64,000 nt of DNA, from assembly GCA_003116995.1 (NCBI GenBank), contig BDSL01000004.1:124001-188000 (forward strand), given 5' to 3'. Origin of the DNA: Yamagishiella unicocca (Eukaryota > Chlorophyta > Chlorophyceae > Chlamydomonadales > Volvocaceae). Of this stretch, positions 10,186 to 22,400 are shown piece by piece. The notes under the pieces were generated by a model that made no database searches, was not told where the DNA came from, and saw only the letters and a list, made by a program, of their open reading frames with translations. Position 1 is the first letter of the stretch. Each line of letters begins with the position of its first letter. Position numbers and translations under genes: made by a program.

Positions 10186-13015
10186 TTACGCGCCGCCCCC
10201 CACACCTGACCCTCCAGATACCCCCGCCCGCTCCATCTCCTCCACAGCCTCGTTAATTATCTTCGTCACTTCAGTTGCGAACTCCGTCAGGACAGGGTTC
10301 TTGTCTGCAAGGCGAGGATATGGGTATTAGCCCGTCAGGTGCACAGCGGTAGCTCCTGGAAAAAGCGCTGCTGTGCGCCCGCCTGGCTTACCTGGGTGCC
10401 ACCTGAGCTGCAGCTGCCGCACGCGCTTGCGCCGCTCCTCCTCGCCGCACAAGGCCGCCTCCGCCACCGCCGCCTGAATGGCGACCCGGATAGTTGCCAA
10501 GCTGAAGACGCCTCCGCCAGCCGCCGAGCCTGCAAGCCGGCAGGCGCGCAGCTGTGTTGTGCCCGTGTTGTGCGCGCTTTCCATCGCGGACACCCACTTT
10601 TCCCCTGACACAACCTACATAACAAGTACAAACAGTTGGCAGGTAGCCGGTACAACAGTGGCGACAACGGCCGCCACTTCTGGGGCGGCTCCTTGGTGGG
10701 CCCCTCCGTGGTGCTGGCGGCGGTGCACTGCCGGTGTTAGACAGCTCATCCATGTGCCTGCACTGCGATCGGCCCCCCACCACTGTCGTGTAACCGATGT
10801 CGTGCAACCGGGTATTCTCACTACCCCCACCGTTGCTCACCCTCCACCTCCTTGGCGCCGTGTTGGTAGCGCTGCCGCTGCTGCTGCTCGTGCTGTTGCT
10901 GCTGCCTGGCCGCCGTTAGCTCCAGCTCCAGCAGCCGCTTGCGCAAGTAGCGCACGTACAGGGCCGAGTCCGCCAGCGTGGCCTAAGGGGGGCAGGGAGG
11001 GGAGTGCGGAGGGGGGAAGGTTTCTACAAGTGTCTTCCTCCTTCAGCCCGCCCACAAGGCCTGCTCGTGCGCCCCCCCGCCCGGCCTCCCCCACGCCGCA
11101 CGGACGCTGATAGCTGCCAGGCCCGGGTCGCACCACGCAACGCTCAGGTCTGCACGCAGGCCGGCTGCTCACCGAGCTGCTTCCCGCGGCAGGATCTGTG
11201 CGGACCTAGGGCAGAGCTCATCCGCCTGCTACTTGCGTCGGTTACCTCGCAGACGTCCGCATTCTAGTTGGCGCTCGGGAGGCTGCGCAGCATTTCACTT
11301 CCTGTGCACACCCGGCACTCGCACCCGGCCCTCGCACCCGGCCCTCGCACCCGGCCCTCGCACCCGGCCCTCGCACCCGGCCCTCGCACCCGGCACTGGC
11401 ACCCGGCACTGGCACCCGGCCCTCGCACCCGGCCCTCGCACCCGGCCCTCGCACCCGGCACTGGCACCCGGCACTGGCACCCGGCACTGGCACCCGGCCC
11501 TCGCACCCGGCACTGGCACCCGGCACTGGCACCCGGCCCTCGCACCCGGCACTGGCACCCGGCACTGGCACCCGGCACTGGCACCCACCTGCAGCGCGTC
11601 CACGTCCGCGTAGCAGCCCGACAGCTCGCTCAGCGCGTTGTCACGCTGCAGCGCAGCGCAGTGCCGCAGAGTGCGGGAGGTCGATGTTACGTTGGGGGGG
11701 GGTATGAGCGGGAAGGCGTTGTTGGGGCGAGGAGGGGGAAGCTGGGTGCTGATGCGGCTGTGTGGCTTATGCTGCAGTGACCGCAAGCCTGGAGGCTATC
11801 CCACTGGCAAATGGAGTCCAGGCACCTGCCGGGCGCCCCTACGACTCCCGCGCTCACGCCAGCTCTCAGTCCTGTCAGGCATGTCAACCCGGCCCGCAGC
11901 AACCAGGTGCACTTCCCAGCCTCCGACCTCCCAACCTGCAGCAGTGCGTCGTCTCGCATGGCCCGCAGCCGCTCTGCCCGTGCCCGCTCCTCCGCCACGG
12001 CCGCCTGGTGGCGAGTCTCCGTAAACGAGGCCTGGCAGCCGATGGGAGCAGCAGCGTTTGGCAGTCATGGCGGGCGGAGGTATGCTGAGCCACGCAATGC
12101 GATAGATGTTATAGGAGATGTGTAGTGAACCCAGCTCACGTCAAGAGGTAGTAGCAAGGCACATGCATCCCCCGGACGGGCCTGGTGCCACCTGCCCCTA
12201 TCCCTTATGCACCGTGCTTAGCGCCAGCCTTATTCTTTGGCTTTTAAATGCGAGTAGGGCACTCGACCCCGCTCCGGGGCACGGCACACCTGACCTGCAG
12301 CCTGCCTGCCTCGAGCAGAGCCTCAAGCCGTGTGACCTGTAAGGGGGCAGAACGAACAACGCGAGCAGGGCGCTGACTCAGCGGCATGGCATAGGATACC
12401 GAACACCTTTGCTGGGCAGAATGAAACCGATGCCGTTACCCCAAATAGTGGGTGTCCGAGCCGGTCAGCTACCTAAGCCCGGTGCCTCCTAAGCAAGCTC
12501 ACGTCCTGCTGCAGCTGACGTTCCCGCTCCTTCCACAGCTCCGACTCCAGCTTAAGCCGCCGCCCCGCGTCCTCACTGCGGGCCAACCTGCGGAGGAGGT
12601 GCGCAGAGCCGCGAGCTCGGTGGGGTGTTGGGCCGACACGAGAGCCAGGGCATGAGACACGAGGAGATTGCGAAATTTTCAGCGAAGCGTACCGCGCGGC
12701 ATAACTGCTGCAGACGGCGCCCGACTCAGTCAGCTGCTCCTGCAGCAGCTCGCACTTGCAGCGAAGCGTCTCCAGCGTGGCCACCAGCAGAGTAATGCGC
12801 TGATCGAACATTGAGGATAGAGCGTCCTGAGGTGACTGCGCGAGAATACCGCTGCTAAACCCGCTGCTGTGGCTGGTGCTAGGGCTGCCGGCGCTGCGTT
12901 CCTGTGGGCTCAACATGCCCGCGAGCGCGTCGCGACCGTTCTGCTGGTCGAACACAGTTTCATCCCGCACGTCGTCCCCCATCTCTGCTGGCGTGCCTCG
13001 TTGCTGCGTCTTCAT
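10186..13015 (-). CDS. Coiled-coil protein with C-terminal J-domain-like module
   Basis: Eight exons join with consistent phase: 13015-12693, 12587-12503, 12336-12295, 12031-11936, 11645-11589, 10982-10841, 10529-10392, 10304-10186 (333 residues). The start is MKTQQRGTPAEMG. After a Ser-rich head, residues about 60-240 are charged and heptad-like (LLVATLETLRCKCELLQEQL, RLKLESELWKERERQLQQD, YVRYLRKRLLELELTAARQ), which indicates a long coiled coil. The last 80 residues contain EEERRKRVRQLQLRWHPDKN followed by EFATEVTKIINEAVEEM. This is a helix-HPD-helix resembling part of a J-domain, which in full form stimulates Hsp70. The HPD is split by an intron. A scaffold or ciliary role is possible but not shown. 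The exon chain is solid; the function is not known. Confidence 0.78.
11311..11588. repeat. 13-bp minisatellite of two alternating variants
   Basis: About 21 units alternate between GCACTGGCACCCG and GCCCTCGCACCCG. The array occupies one end of the intron 11588-10983 of the coiled-coil gene, directly at the donor side. Confidence 0.9.
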
Positions 13016-13623
13016 GATGGACGTTGCGCAGTGATGCTGCGAACGCTGCCGCACCGCCTTGAAATGTACCTTTCCTGCTAATTTCGTTTCGGTGTCCAGC
13101 TAAGGAATCGACGGTTTTGGCGATGGCAGCCTTCCGCAGTTCACGAGGTCAGCTGTTCCAACAAAATTATGTAAAAATTTGAGCGATTGTAAGGCTGGTT
13201 ATGCATTTAGAGAGTTTCAAAACATGTACAGTTACGTGCTCTAGGGAGATCTGACAAAGTAAGGCTGAAGTTCGGACGTATGACGAGTGGGATCCATGCA
13301 ACCAACACCTCCAGCGCTCCATACAAACGCCCATGCAATCCTTATCTCCCACTACAGTTAGTCGGAGTAAGGTGCATACGATCCCACTAGCAGACGGATG
13401 CCTGCGCGAATATACCCTTGAACACACCGCGGCATGCTGAGCGCAGCATGTGCCACGATTCCCAACGTGCCTAGCGTGCATTCAGACCGTTGCATACACG
13501 AGTATATAATTGATCTAGCTTGAAGTAATCGGCGAGATCTCGCGCAACCTTTGTATTGGCACCCAGCAAGGCCGCCAGGCCAGGACGTCGGCGCCGGCCG
13601 GCGTGAATGTGCACCGCCACGAA
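13016..13623. other. Divergent intergenic region between coiled-coil gene and TauE/SafE gene
   Basis: About 600 bp separate two divergent start codons, so promoters in both directions are expected. The DNA is AT-richer than the genes. A TATATAA-like box sits near 13503. No coding exon was recognised. Confidence 0.5.
13502..13510 (+). promoter_or_regulatory. TATA-like box upstream of TauE/SafE gene
   Basis: The sequence GTATATAATT lies about 120 bp before the ATG at 13624. The distance suits a core promoter with a short leader. No transcript evidence supports it. Confidence 0.35.
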
Positions 13624-16600
13624 ATGCGGGACCAACTTGACGATACATCGCCTTTTGTTGCGGACTGGCGCACGATCATCTCGCTTTGCGTCATCGTGCT
13701 GGTGAGGCCTCTTCACGTGCCGACTCCCGCGTCGGCGGGCATCGCGTGTGGACGCGCAGCTTTAAGTTTAGCAGCTCCTTTTAATCTGAACCTCACATTA
13801 GAAATCAAAGACGCTTAACCCAAATGCCATTTGCAGGTCGGCGCGGTGGCAAGCGCTGCGGGTGTGGGAGGTGGCGCCATTTTCATCCCCCTGTTGAACG
13901 CGCTCGTCGGCTTCAGTAAGTCCACCATGCACCGGTTGGGGGGTACCTTCCTCGTCCAGTAGCTTACCAGCCGGCGTGTTTCGGGTGTGCCGCCAAGCCG
14001 GCCCTTGGGTCATAACCTCGCGTCGTGCGTGGGCAGGCAACCTTGCGACCCACTTTGCCCCTCCCCACCGAGCGGACCCCCCGCCCCTCTCCCCCTCCAG
14101 ACCTCAAGTCCAGCACCTCGCTGTCCCAGGCATGCATCACGTGCGGCGCGGCTGCCTCGCTGGTGGTCAACCTGCTGCGGCCCCACCCCAGCGACCCGGG
14201 GGCGGCCCTGGTGGACTTCTCCCTGGCTGCCGTTCTGACGCCCACCCTGCTCATCGGCGTGGGTGCAGGTGAGGGGTGGGGGTGAGGGGTGAAGCGGGTG
14301 GCTCCTGGAGGCAGGGGCCGGGGCTCAGGGCTGTAGGGGCCGCCGATAACGCCGGGCGTGCGGCAGAGCGCAGCGGTTGCTAGCTTCCGCCAGTCCCTGC
14401 TCGCTGCTGCCGTGTCTCCCACACTCCCCCCCCCCCGCACCTCCCAGGTGTGCTGCTCAACGTGATGCTCCCCTCCTGGCTGCTGACGGGGATGCTGCTG
14501 CTGCTGCTGTCGCTGCTCATCGTGCAGTCAGTGCACAAGGTGAGCGGGCGGGGGGGTAGGGGTCGGCAGGGTGGGAGATGGGCGCAGGGACCCTCGTGCC
14601 CCCAGCTAACCGGGTGACCGCGCCGTGTTGTGTTGTTTACCCCCCCGCCCGCTCCCACGCACCCCGCCGCCGCTGCCTCAGGGTCGCGCGCTGTGGGCGT
14701 ATGAGAGCAGGATGAAGCGGCAACGGTCTGCTGCGCAGGAAGACAGGAGGGAGGCGAGGCGGGGCGCCAGGCGGCAGCGGGGTGACGGTGGCGACCCGGG
14801 GCGCGGAGGGGGCGACGAGGGGGCCCGCGTGCCGCTCCTCGGGGACATGTCGCCGCCGCCCTCGCCTGTGCGCCCCTCCCTGGACTGCACAGGTGCCGGG
14901 CACACCGCGACCGGCGACCACGTCTACTGCTCCCCGCCTCCACCTCCACCACCAGCAACAGCAACAGCAACAGCACAGCGGGCGCCAGGATACGATCCGT
15001 GCAGCGGGGGTGGCGGCGATGTCGTTGTCGGGGCAGTCCTGGCCGGTGGGGTGAGCCGGAGCAGGGCGCAGCTGAGGAATGACGAGGGGGCGGCGGAGGG
15101 GGCGGCTCCTCAGCCTGGGATGGCTCAGGGCTGTGGTGCAGGCGGCGTCCCTCAGGGGCCCGGCTCCTTGCTGCTGCAGCCGGAGTGGGAGGCAACGCAG
15201 GCGGCAGGCAGCAGGCAGGTAGCGCCCGCTGCTGGTGTCACGGCTGCTGGTGTCACGGCTGCTGGTGTCACGGCTGCTGGTGTCACGGCTGCTGGTGTCA
15301 CGGCTGCTGGTGTCACGGCTGCTGGTGTCACGGGCGGCAGCGCGCTGCCCAGCCCGGCCAGCCACGCCCACCTGGTGGTTACCTTGGCACCCACACCGCC
15401 TGCTGCACCCCACCCACCCCACCTGCCTGGCACCACGGCCGGGGCGGTGTTGCAGTCGTGGCCGCGCTCCCCCTCCCGCCGCGGTGGCGACGACGACGAG
15501 GACGTCCCCTCGGCAGCACCAGCCCAACGTGCAACTCCACAACCACCACAACCACGACAACCAGCTGCCGCCAGCGTCGCCTTCGCCAACGCCCTCGCTG
15601 CAGCCTTGGCTCTCGCAGCTGCGTCCTCCCCACAGCCCTCTGGCTCGCCCTCCTGGCTGGCGGCGGCGGCGCCACTGTTCGCGCTGGCGGCGGCGCCGTG
15701 GCAGGCGTTCAGCGAGCTGGGAGCCGTGGAGGAGCACCGCCAGCGGCGGCAGTGGCGGCAGCGCCGGCAGCGGCGGCAGCAAGAGACGGACTCGGAAGGC
15801 GGCGCCAGCGTTGGCGGCGCCCGCAGGTCCGGGTCCCTCCACGCCACCCCCCGCAGGTCCGGGTCCCTCCACTCCACGCCCCGCAGCCCCACAGCCGCCC
15901 AGCGGCGCAGGTCGTGTGGCCACGTGGCGGTGCTGGTGGCGCGCAGCAGACAGTACGACGTCGCAGAGGAGGCCGCAGCTGGCGGCGGCGTCAGCCGGGA
16001 CGACTGCAGCGGGGCGCTCAGCGTCTGCGGGGGCGGCAGCGACGGCGGCTGCAGCTGGCGGCCCCCGCCCCTCATGGCCTCCCAGGAGCACCCTAATGGA
16101 CTGCAGCAGCCCCACCCACCCCAGTGGGCCCCCGACTCCCACCGGCAGCTGCCTCCCGCCACGCAGTCCACCCCGGCCCTCAACCCCCCCAGGGTGCTCG
16201 GGGGGCTGATCGCGGGCACGGGCGCACTTGATGACGACTGCGGCGCCACCAACGGCGCGGCTCCTGGCACCGGTGGTGCCGAGCTGCAGGGGGGGAGCCC
16301 GCAGTTGCACCCTGGCTGGGAGGGGGGGGTCGCACCGGAGCCCGGGGGAGGGAGCGGCAGCACGGCGCTGGTGTTGCCATCGCTGCTGCAGTGGGGCACT
16401 CCGGAGCGGCGTGAGGGCGGCAGGCCCGCAAGACAGGACTCCTCGCCAGCCCTGGCCCCACAGCCGCCGCCGCCAGCGCTCGCCGCGTCGGCTGATGTGG
16501 GCGGCGAGCCGCATGGTGGTGTCTTTGTGGACTGGGTCGCTCCTGGCGCAGGGCCGTTCCTGTCGGGCAACAAGCACGGTAGCGCAGCCAGGGCCGCCTC

Positions 16601-16970
16601 CGGTGCTGACGAGGCCGCTGCGCCGCTGCTGCCGCGGTGTCACAGCGGTGCTGGCGGGGGCGGCGGCACCGACCACAGCGGCGGCGAGTCGTCGGACCAC
16701 AGCGGCGGCACCTCGCGCCGCCCCCGCAAGGCCTGCCGGGCGAGGGTAGGGGCGGCCCGTGGGGCCGGCACCTCCGCGGCCTGGAGGCGCATCCCGCCTG
16801 CGCCTGTGGCGGCACTGGTGGTGGCGTGGGGGGTGCTCTTCGGACTGCAGGTGGGCGAGGCGGGGAGGGAGGCCGGAGCCGCGATAAGGCAAGGGTCGGT
16901 AGTGCCGCCTGAACCCCACACTCTCGGACCTCAACCCCAGACACTGCGGCCACCAGCACGAACCCTCATG

Positions 16971-17004
<34 letters not shown>

Positions 17005-17886
17005 CGCCGGTCCGTCCGTAACCCCCGCCGGTCCCCTCCCCAGGTGCTCCGGAGCCGCGTCCCGCGCTGCGGCCGTCTGTGGTGGTCCCTGGCGGGGGTG
17101 CAGACACTCGCCATGGCCGCCCTCAGCGGCACCGCCCTGGCAATAGCCGCGGCAGCAGCGGTCCGCAGGACAGCGGCGGCGGCAGCGGCAAGGACCCCGC
17201 CCGCGACACCCACAGGCGAGGCCGAGGCGGCACTGGAGGCGGCTGCGGAGGTGGCGGCCGCAGAGGCGTCCTGCTACGGGCCCGATGAGGTCCCGCACAG
17301 GGCAGGCGACCGTAAGGCCCAGCTGGAGGCCGCAGCAGACCAGCTCCGGCAGCAGGACCAGCACCGCCAGACACGGGTCGCAACGGGCTCCGAAGCCCCG
17401 CCGGCGGCCGTCGAGACCCACCTGCACTTGCAGCTGGCGCTGGTGCTGCGGGCGCCGGTGGTGGTGCTGGGAGCGACGTGCTGCGCGGGCCTGGCGGGCG
17501 GGCTGCTGGGTCTGGGCGGCGGAATCGTGATGGGTCCGCTGCTGCTGCACATGGGGCTGCAGCCGCAGGTGACTGCGGCCACCAGCGGCGCCATGGTGCT
17601 GTTCTCCTCCTCTGCCGCGCTGGCGCAGTTCGCGCTGATGGGCCGCCTCAACGTGCAGTACGCGGCGGTGTTCGGGGTCGCGAGCGCAGCAGCCAGTGTG
17701 GTGGGCGGCCACGTGCTGGGGCGGCTGGTGCGGCGCAGCGGGCGGCCCAGTGTGGTGGTGCTGGCGCTGGCGGCCGTCATGGCGCTGGGCTGCAGCTGCG
17801 TGGCGGTGTTCGGGGTGCAGGCGGCGCTGGAGGACATGCGGAGGGGGGACGCAGGGCCGGGGGGGATGGCGGCGCTGTGCGGCTAG
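13624..17886 (+). CDS. TauE/SafE-family anion exporter with giant hydrophilic insert
   Basis: Six exons join in phase: 13624-13701, 13837-13915, 14101-14268, 14448-14539, 14682-16850, 17044-17886 (1142 residues). The first half of the transporter has hydrophobic helices with the Gly-rich signature GVGGGAIFIPLLNALVGF and NLKSSTSLSQACIT, as in TauE/SafE permeases. The second half repeats this with GGLLGLGGGIVMGPLLLH and TAATSGAMVLFSSSAALAQF. Between them lies about 650-700 residues of Gly/Ala/Pro/Ser/Gln-rich sequence from one 2.2-kb exon, including seven AAGVT repeats. Members export sulfite or organosulfonates from bacteria; plant members are less well studied. Membrane location is inferred from the helices; the substrate is unknown. 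An in-frame GTG precedes the chosen ATG, and no upstream exon was found. Confidence 0.85.
15229..15333 (+). repeat. Coding 15-bp minisatellite (AAGVT x7)
   Basis: Seven copies of a unit containing GCTGCTGGTGTCACG lie inside the large exon of the TauE/SafE gene and keep frame. Confidence 0.95.
16974..17002. repeat. (AC)n microsatellite in last TauE/SafE intron
   Basis: About 14 AC dinucleotides lie within the intron 16851-17043. Confidence 0.95.
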
Positions 17887-18666
17887 CGCGGGAGGCGGCG
17901 GCGGCGCTGGGCGGCCGCGGGTGAGGGCGGAGGGATGGCTGGGCGGCCCGGGGTGGGTCATGTGACACAGCGGGTAGGAGGGTGGAGAGACAGAAACGCA
18001 GGGCGAGTGATGAAGACTTGAGCGTTGTTGGCGGCACGACGGATCAGTCCGGCACACCTCGTTACTTTCCATGTCGGCTTAAACAGAGCTTATGGCACCT
18101 ATTGGTTGCAGCTGCTGCAGACATTCTTATAATGCGCGGCTCCCGGAGGAGCGGGAGCTGTCGCCTGAAGCCCTAGCGCCACCAGCAGGGCGTACTGACG
18201 AGGAGGGATGCCCTGAAGGGCCCAGCTGGCATCATGGCGGGTGGCGAGATGCACGCCCCAGAGCAGATACTAGGTGTGACGCGGGCACATGCACCAATGC
18301 ACTGATGCACATGCACTGATGCACATGCACTGATGCACGTGTGCTTATGCACATGAAGGCCTCGTTGTGGTGCTAGAGCCGGGAGAATGAATGACGAACT
18401 CAGAGGACGCAGTTGCAGAACCAGGGGGGACCAGTTGCAGGTACGTTGGATCGAGCTCGAGGCTTGAGGCAGCAAGCCGGTGGCAGCACGCGATGCCCAC
18501 CGAGCTCGATGCCTGGTTGGTTGGTTGGATGGTTGGTTTCATCCAGATGACATGACATTGTGCTGCGGACGGGCGTGGCTGTCCGACCGCCAGCGGCCCC
18601 ACCCGGTACCTCGAGGGGTTGCGCGGGGTGCACAGCGCCGCGTGCTAGTCAACTGAACTGCAGGAG

Positions 18667-18790
18667 GCCGGGTGCGCGGCCACGACTAGAGCCGGGTGCG
18701 CGGCCACGACTAGAGCCGGGTGCGCGGCCACAACTAGAGCCGGGTGCGCGGCCACAACTAGAGCCGGGTGCGCGGCCACAACTAGAGCCG
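18667..18790. repeat. 24-bp minisatellite, five copies
   Basis: Units begin GCCGGGTGCGCGGCCAC and end ACTAGA. The first two have CGACTAGA and the last three CAACTAGA, so variants are grouped as expected from unequal exchange. Confidence 0.95.
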
Positions 18791-19275
18791 GGTGAGGGGC
18801 GAGAGCCCTAGGTGCCTGCGGCGGGATGTTGGCAGGAGTTACCTCCCCACCCCGCAAGGGGACCGGCTGCGGCTGGAAGGTGTTTGCCACGACAGATTAG
18901 GACGCCACCCCCCGGAGCAGCCACAGCGCCTCGTCGCCTGCCCCGCTACCGCGCACACCGCTGCAGGTCTCCCCAGCACCCTCACGGCAGCTGCCTCAAC
19001 AGGGCATACCTGGGCGGGCTGCGGCATCTACTATACGGCTGGCTTCGGTTTGGCCACCCCATCAAACACCAGCAGTCCGTGACAATGGTCCGGTGTTGAA
19101 CGTGTTGAACCTCCGACTTATCCCTAAGGTCCCGGGGCAGCCGTCACCCCACCCGCAGCCGCCATGCACTGCCGGCGGCCCTCCCGCTGATGACTGCGCA
19201 GCTCCCGGGCACATCCCGCCACGTCCTCTCCTGCCAGGCCTCAGTGACCACCTCCGCCTCCCCCCACTCCACTTT

Positions 19276-19345
19276 CCAACATGCATCTCGAAACGTTTGT
19301 CCCAAACGGTTTTCCTTCGTACACGGGTTTCCTTGCAACACTTTC
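19276..19345. repeat. Dispersed element, family A
   Basis: Reads ATGCATCTCGAAACGTTTGT then CGTACACGGGTTTCC. It lies just past the VWA-gene stop. Confidence 0.75.
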
Positions 19346-19440
19346 CACTCCCCCCCTTACGCACTGCCCCTGCACACCGCCCTGGCCCGCCCCTGCGCCT
19401 CCCCGCCTATGCGCCTTCCCCCCCCCCTACTGTTCACTCC

Positions 19441-22400
19441 CTACGAGTACATGTAGTCGTTCCCCCCCGGCACCGCCGTCCAGCTCTTGAACACGTGCAC
19501 GTCCGTACACAGCTGGCGCATGGCCTCCGTGACGTGCGAGGACACCAGCAGCCCATGAACCTCCAAACCCATCTCGGTGGTGGCGCGACTGATGGCCTGG
19601 GGGGGCGGCGGGTGTTTGTGTTTTGAAGTGGGTGCACCAGGGCAAGAGGGCGAGCCAAGTGTTAGGGAGTTGAGGCGGGCGAGGATGAGGCAGCGTAGGC
19701 TTTTTCGGGCATTCACGGGTCTTACTCCAACCCACCCAGCCGGCCCCTACCTGGATGATCTTGTCATCTGGGTTGGGGATCTCTCCGTCGGTGACCATCA
19801 GGATGTCGGCCTGGGACCACTCGGCCTGGGGGGGGGAGGGAGGGAGAGAAGGGGGGTGATGGTAGGAAGACAGCTTGAGGGCAAAGGTTGTGAAGGGAAG
19901 GGAAAGGAAGGGAAGCGGCGGGACGAAAGGAACAAGGGCATGTTGCTGGCGAGGGAGATGTGCCGCTCCGGGTCTAATACACGGGGGCCTGCGCCCCACC
20001 CGGCCCAACAAATGCACATCCACCCCCCACCCGCTCCACCCCCCACCCTCTTCACCCCCTACCCTCTCCACCCCCTACCCTCTCCACCCCCTACCCTCTC
20101 CACCCCATACCCTCTCCACTCCCCACGCTCTCCACCCCCACCCCCCACCTGCGCCAGCCTCTCCAGACTGAGCTTGAGCGGTGCGTCCACGTCCGTCCCG
20201 CCCATGAAAGAGCACGACAGGAAGCCCAGCAGCGCGTCCAGGGAGTCCACGTCCACACGCAGCTCCAGCTCCTGGACCTCGTCTGGGGGGGGCGGAGGGG
20301 GAGGAGAAGGAGGGGGAGGGGCGGGAGCTAGGGGTGAGTTGGGGAGAAGCGGCGGAAACCGTCTGCGGGATGACGGCGTCAGGAAACCGTCTGCCGCACG
20401 GGTGGCGGCAGCTGCATGCTTGGATGGGCGCCTGCCCCCGGCCTTCGCCTGGCCCCGCCCCCGCCGGGCCCCGGTCCGACACTCACTGGGTCCCGAGAAT
20501 GCGTACAGGTAGCAGGCCCTCCGCTGCCGGTGCGCCCCCCTCAGGCACTCCAGCGCCAGCGCCTTGGCCACCGTCTCCCGCGCCCCCCTCATGGATCCCG
20601 AGGTGTCCAGGCACAGGATGATGGGCCCCAGCTCGGCGGCGGGGCGGATCTCCATGCGGCTGGTCACCCGGGCGGGCTCGTCGTCCAGCCAGCCTGGGGG
20701 GAGGGGGGGGAGGGGGTAAAAGGTAATCCGCGAATCCACGGCCGACAAAACAAGCGCGTTGAAGATGGAGGAGGAGGAGAAGGAGGAGGCGCCGGGAGGT
20801 GAGCAGAGGGGGGGTGAGGGCAAGGGGGGGTAGAGGGCAGGTGAGGGGCCCGCCCCGAGGTGGGGTGTGCAGCGGCACCGGAGGCGGCGGCAGTGCTGCA
20901 GCAAGGGACTATCACCAGGCGCTGCGCCAGAGCCCGATCAGGTGGCCCCCCTCGTGACCCGCCCCCTCAGCCACCCACCCACTCACCCACCCGCCCACCC
21001 ACCCGTCCTGTCGTAGCTCAGCAACATGCGCTCAGCCCGGCGGACCCGGTGCAGGCGGCGGGCCGCATGGGCGCCCGGCAGGTAGTACTCCTGAGGGGGG
21101 AAGGGAGGGTGTTAGCCGGGCAGCAACAGGGGGCAGCACATCAGCAACAGGGGGCAGCACATCAGCAACAGGGGGCAGCACATCAGCAACAGGGGGCAGC
21201 ACATCAGCAACAGGGGGCAGCACATCAGCAACAGGGGGCAGCAACAGGGGGCAGCACATCAGCAACAGGGGGCAGCAACAGGGGGCAGCACATCAGCAAC
21301 AGGGGGCAGCACATCAGCAACAGGGGGCAGTACATCAGCAACAGGGGGCAGCACATCAGCAACAGGGGGCAGCACATCAGCAACAGGGGGCAGCACATCA
21401 GCGAACAGGCTACCGGTGTGGGTCCGTTCCCCCCCCCCGCCCCCCTCCGCCCCCCCAAGCCGCCCACCTCCAGGTCGTACTCCCCGCTGCTGACCGAGGC
21501 GGTGGCGGGGATGTGCGCCTCCTGGCCCAGCAGCCCCTCACTGCCGCCGCCCTTGCCGCCGCTACCGCCGCGAGCCGAGCTGCCGCTGCTGCTGCCAGCA
21601 GCTGCGAACGACGACGAGGATGTCGACAAGGAGGAGGACGAGGACGAGGACGGCGCCGAGGATGATGGCTGCCGCTGCTGCTCCCCGCCACGGCCGCTAG
21701 GTGCGGTGGCGGCGCCGGCGGCAGTGGCGGCTGAGGCCCGGGAGGCGGCCGCCGCCCCCTCCCCGTAGCGGGCCTTACGAGGCCAGCCGTGGGCCAGCAG
21801 TGCCATCTCGGAGGGCAGCATGCGGCTCAGGTCGCCGGATCGCGTCAGGCCACGAACCTGGCGGGGGCGGGCGGGTTTCGAGGAAGACCCGTGGATGCGA
21901 AAAAACCTTTGACAGACGTTTCGAGGTGCATGCTGGAGAACTTGGTTGAGGAAACGAAAGACGGAGGGCGGGGGGGTCCCAGGGTGGAGAGGGGTTAGGA
22001 AGGCTTTGTGTTGGGTGTCGGCGTTGCAGTGTGTCGCACTGGGCTCGCGAGCGGAAGGGCGGAGCCGCGGGGGAAGCAGGGATCACAGCCGGATGGTGAG
22101 GCAGGTCCCGCCCCCTCCGCCCGGCACCCACTTCCTCCGGCTGCAGCGGGGAGCGGATCACTCCAGGGGGGTAGCCTCGCGCCTCCAGCTCCTCCGGGGC
22201 CCGACGCAGAGGGCCGCGGCCGCCACCCCGACCTAGCTGCCGTACCAGCTCGCGCAGCTCCGGAACCTTCTCGAGGACCTGCGGGCGGGAGGGGAGGTGG
22301 CGGGCGCGAGGGGGCATTGCCGGTACCACTGAGACGGGGTCATGGACGAGCAGTGCCCTCCTGTCCCCGCTTCTGCCCCCGCGTCTGCCCCCTGCCCCCC

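Larger units (their letters stand above)
17887..19440. other. Intergenic between convergent TauE/SafE and VWA genes
   Basis: This 1.55-kb stretch contains 3' flanks of two convergent genes, a 14-bp repeat near 18290-18352 (TGCACTGATGCACA type), a GGTT run near 18520, a 24-bp minisatellite and one dispersed element. No convincing exon and no TGTAA close to either stop were seen. Confidence 0.5.

Noticed and set aside
21117..21405. Regular spaced repeats resembling a CRISPR array
   Set aside because: Units are head-to-tail with no unique spacers, and they sit in a eukaryotic intron; this is a minisatellite.
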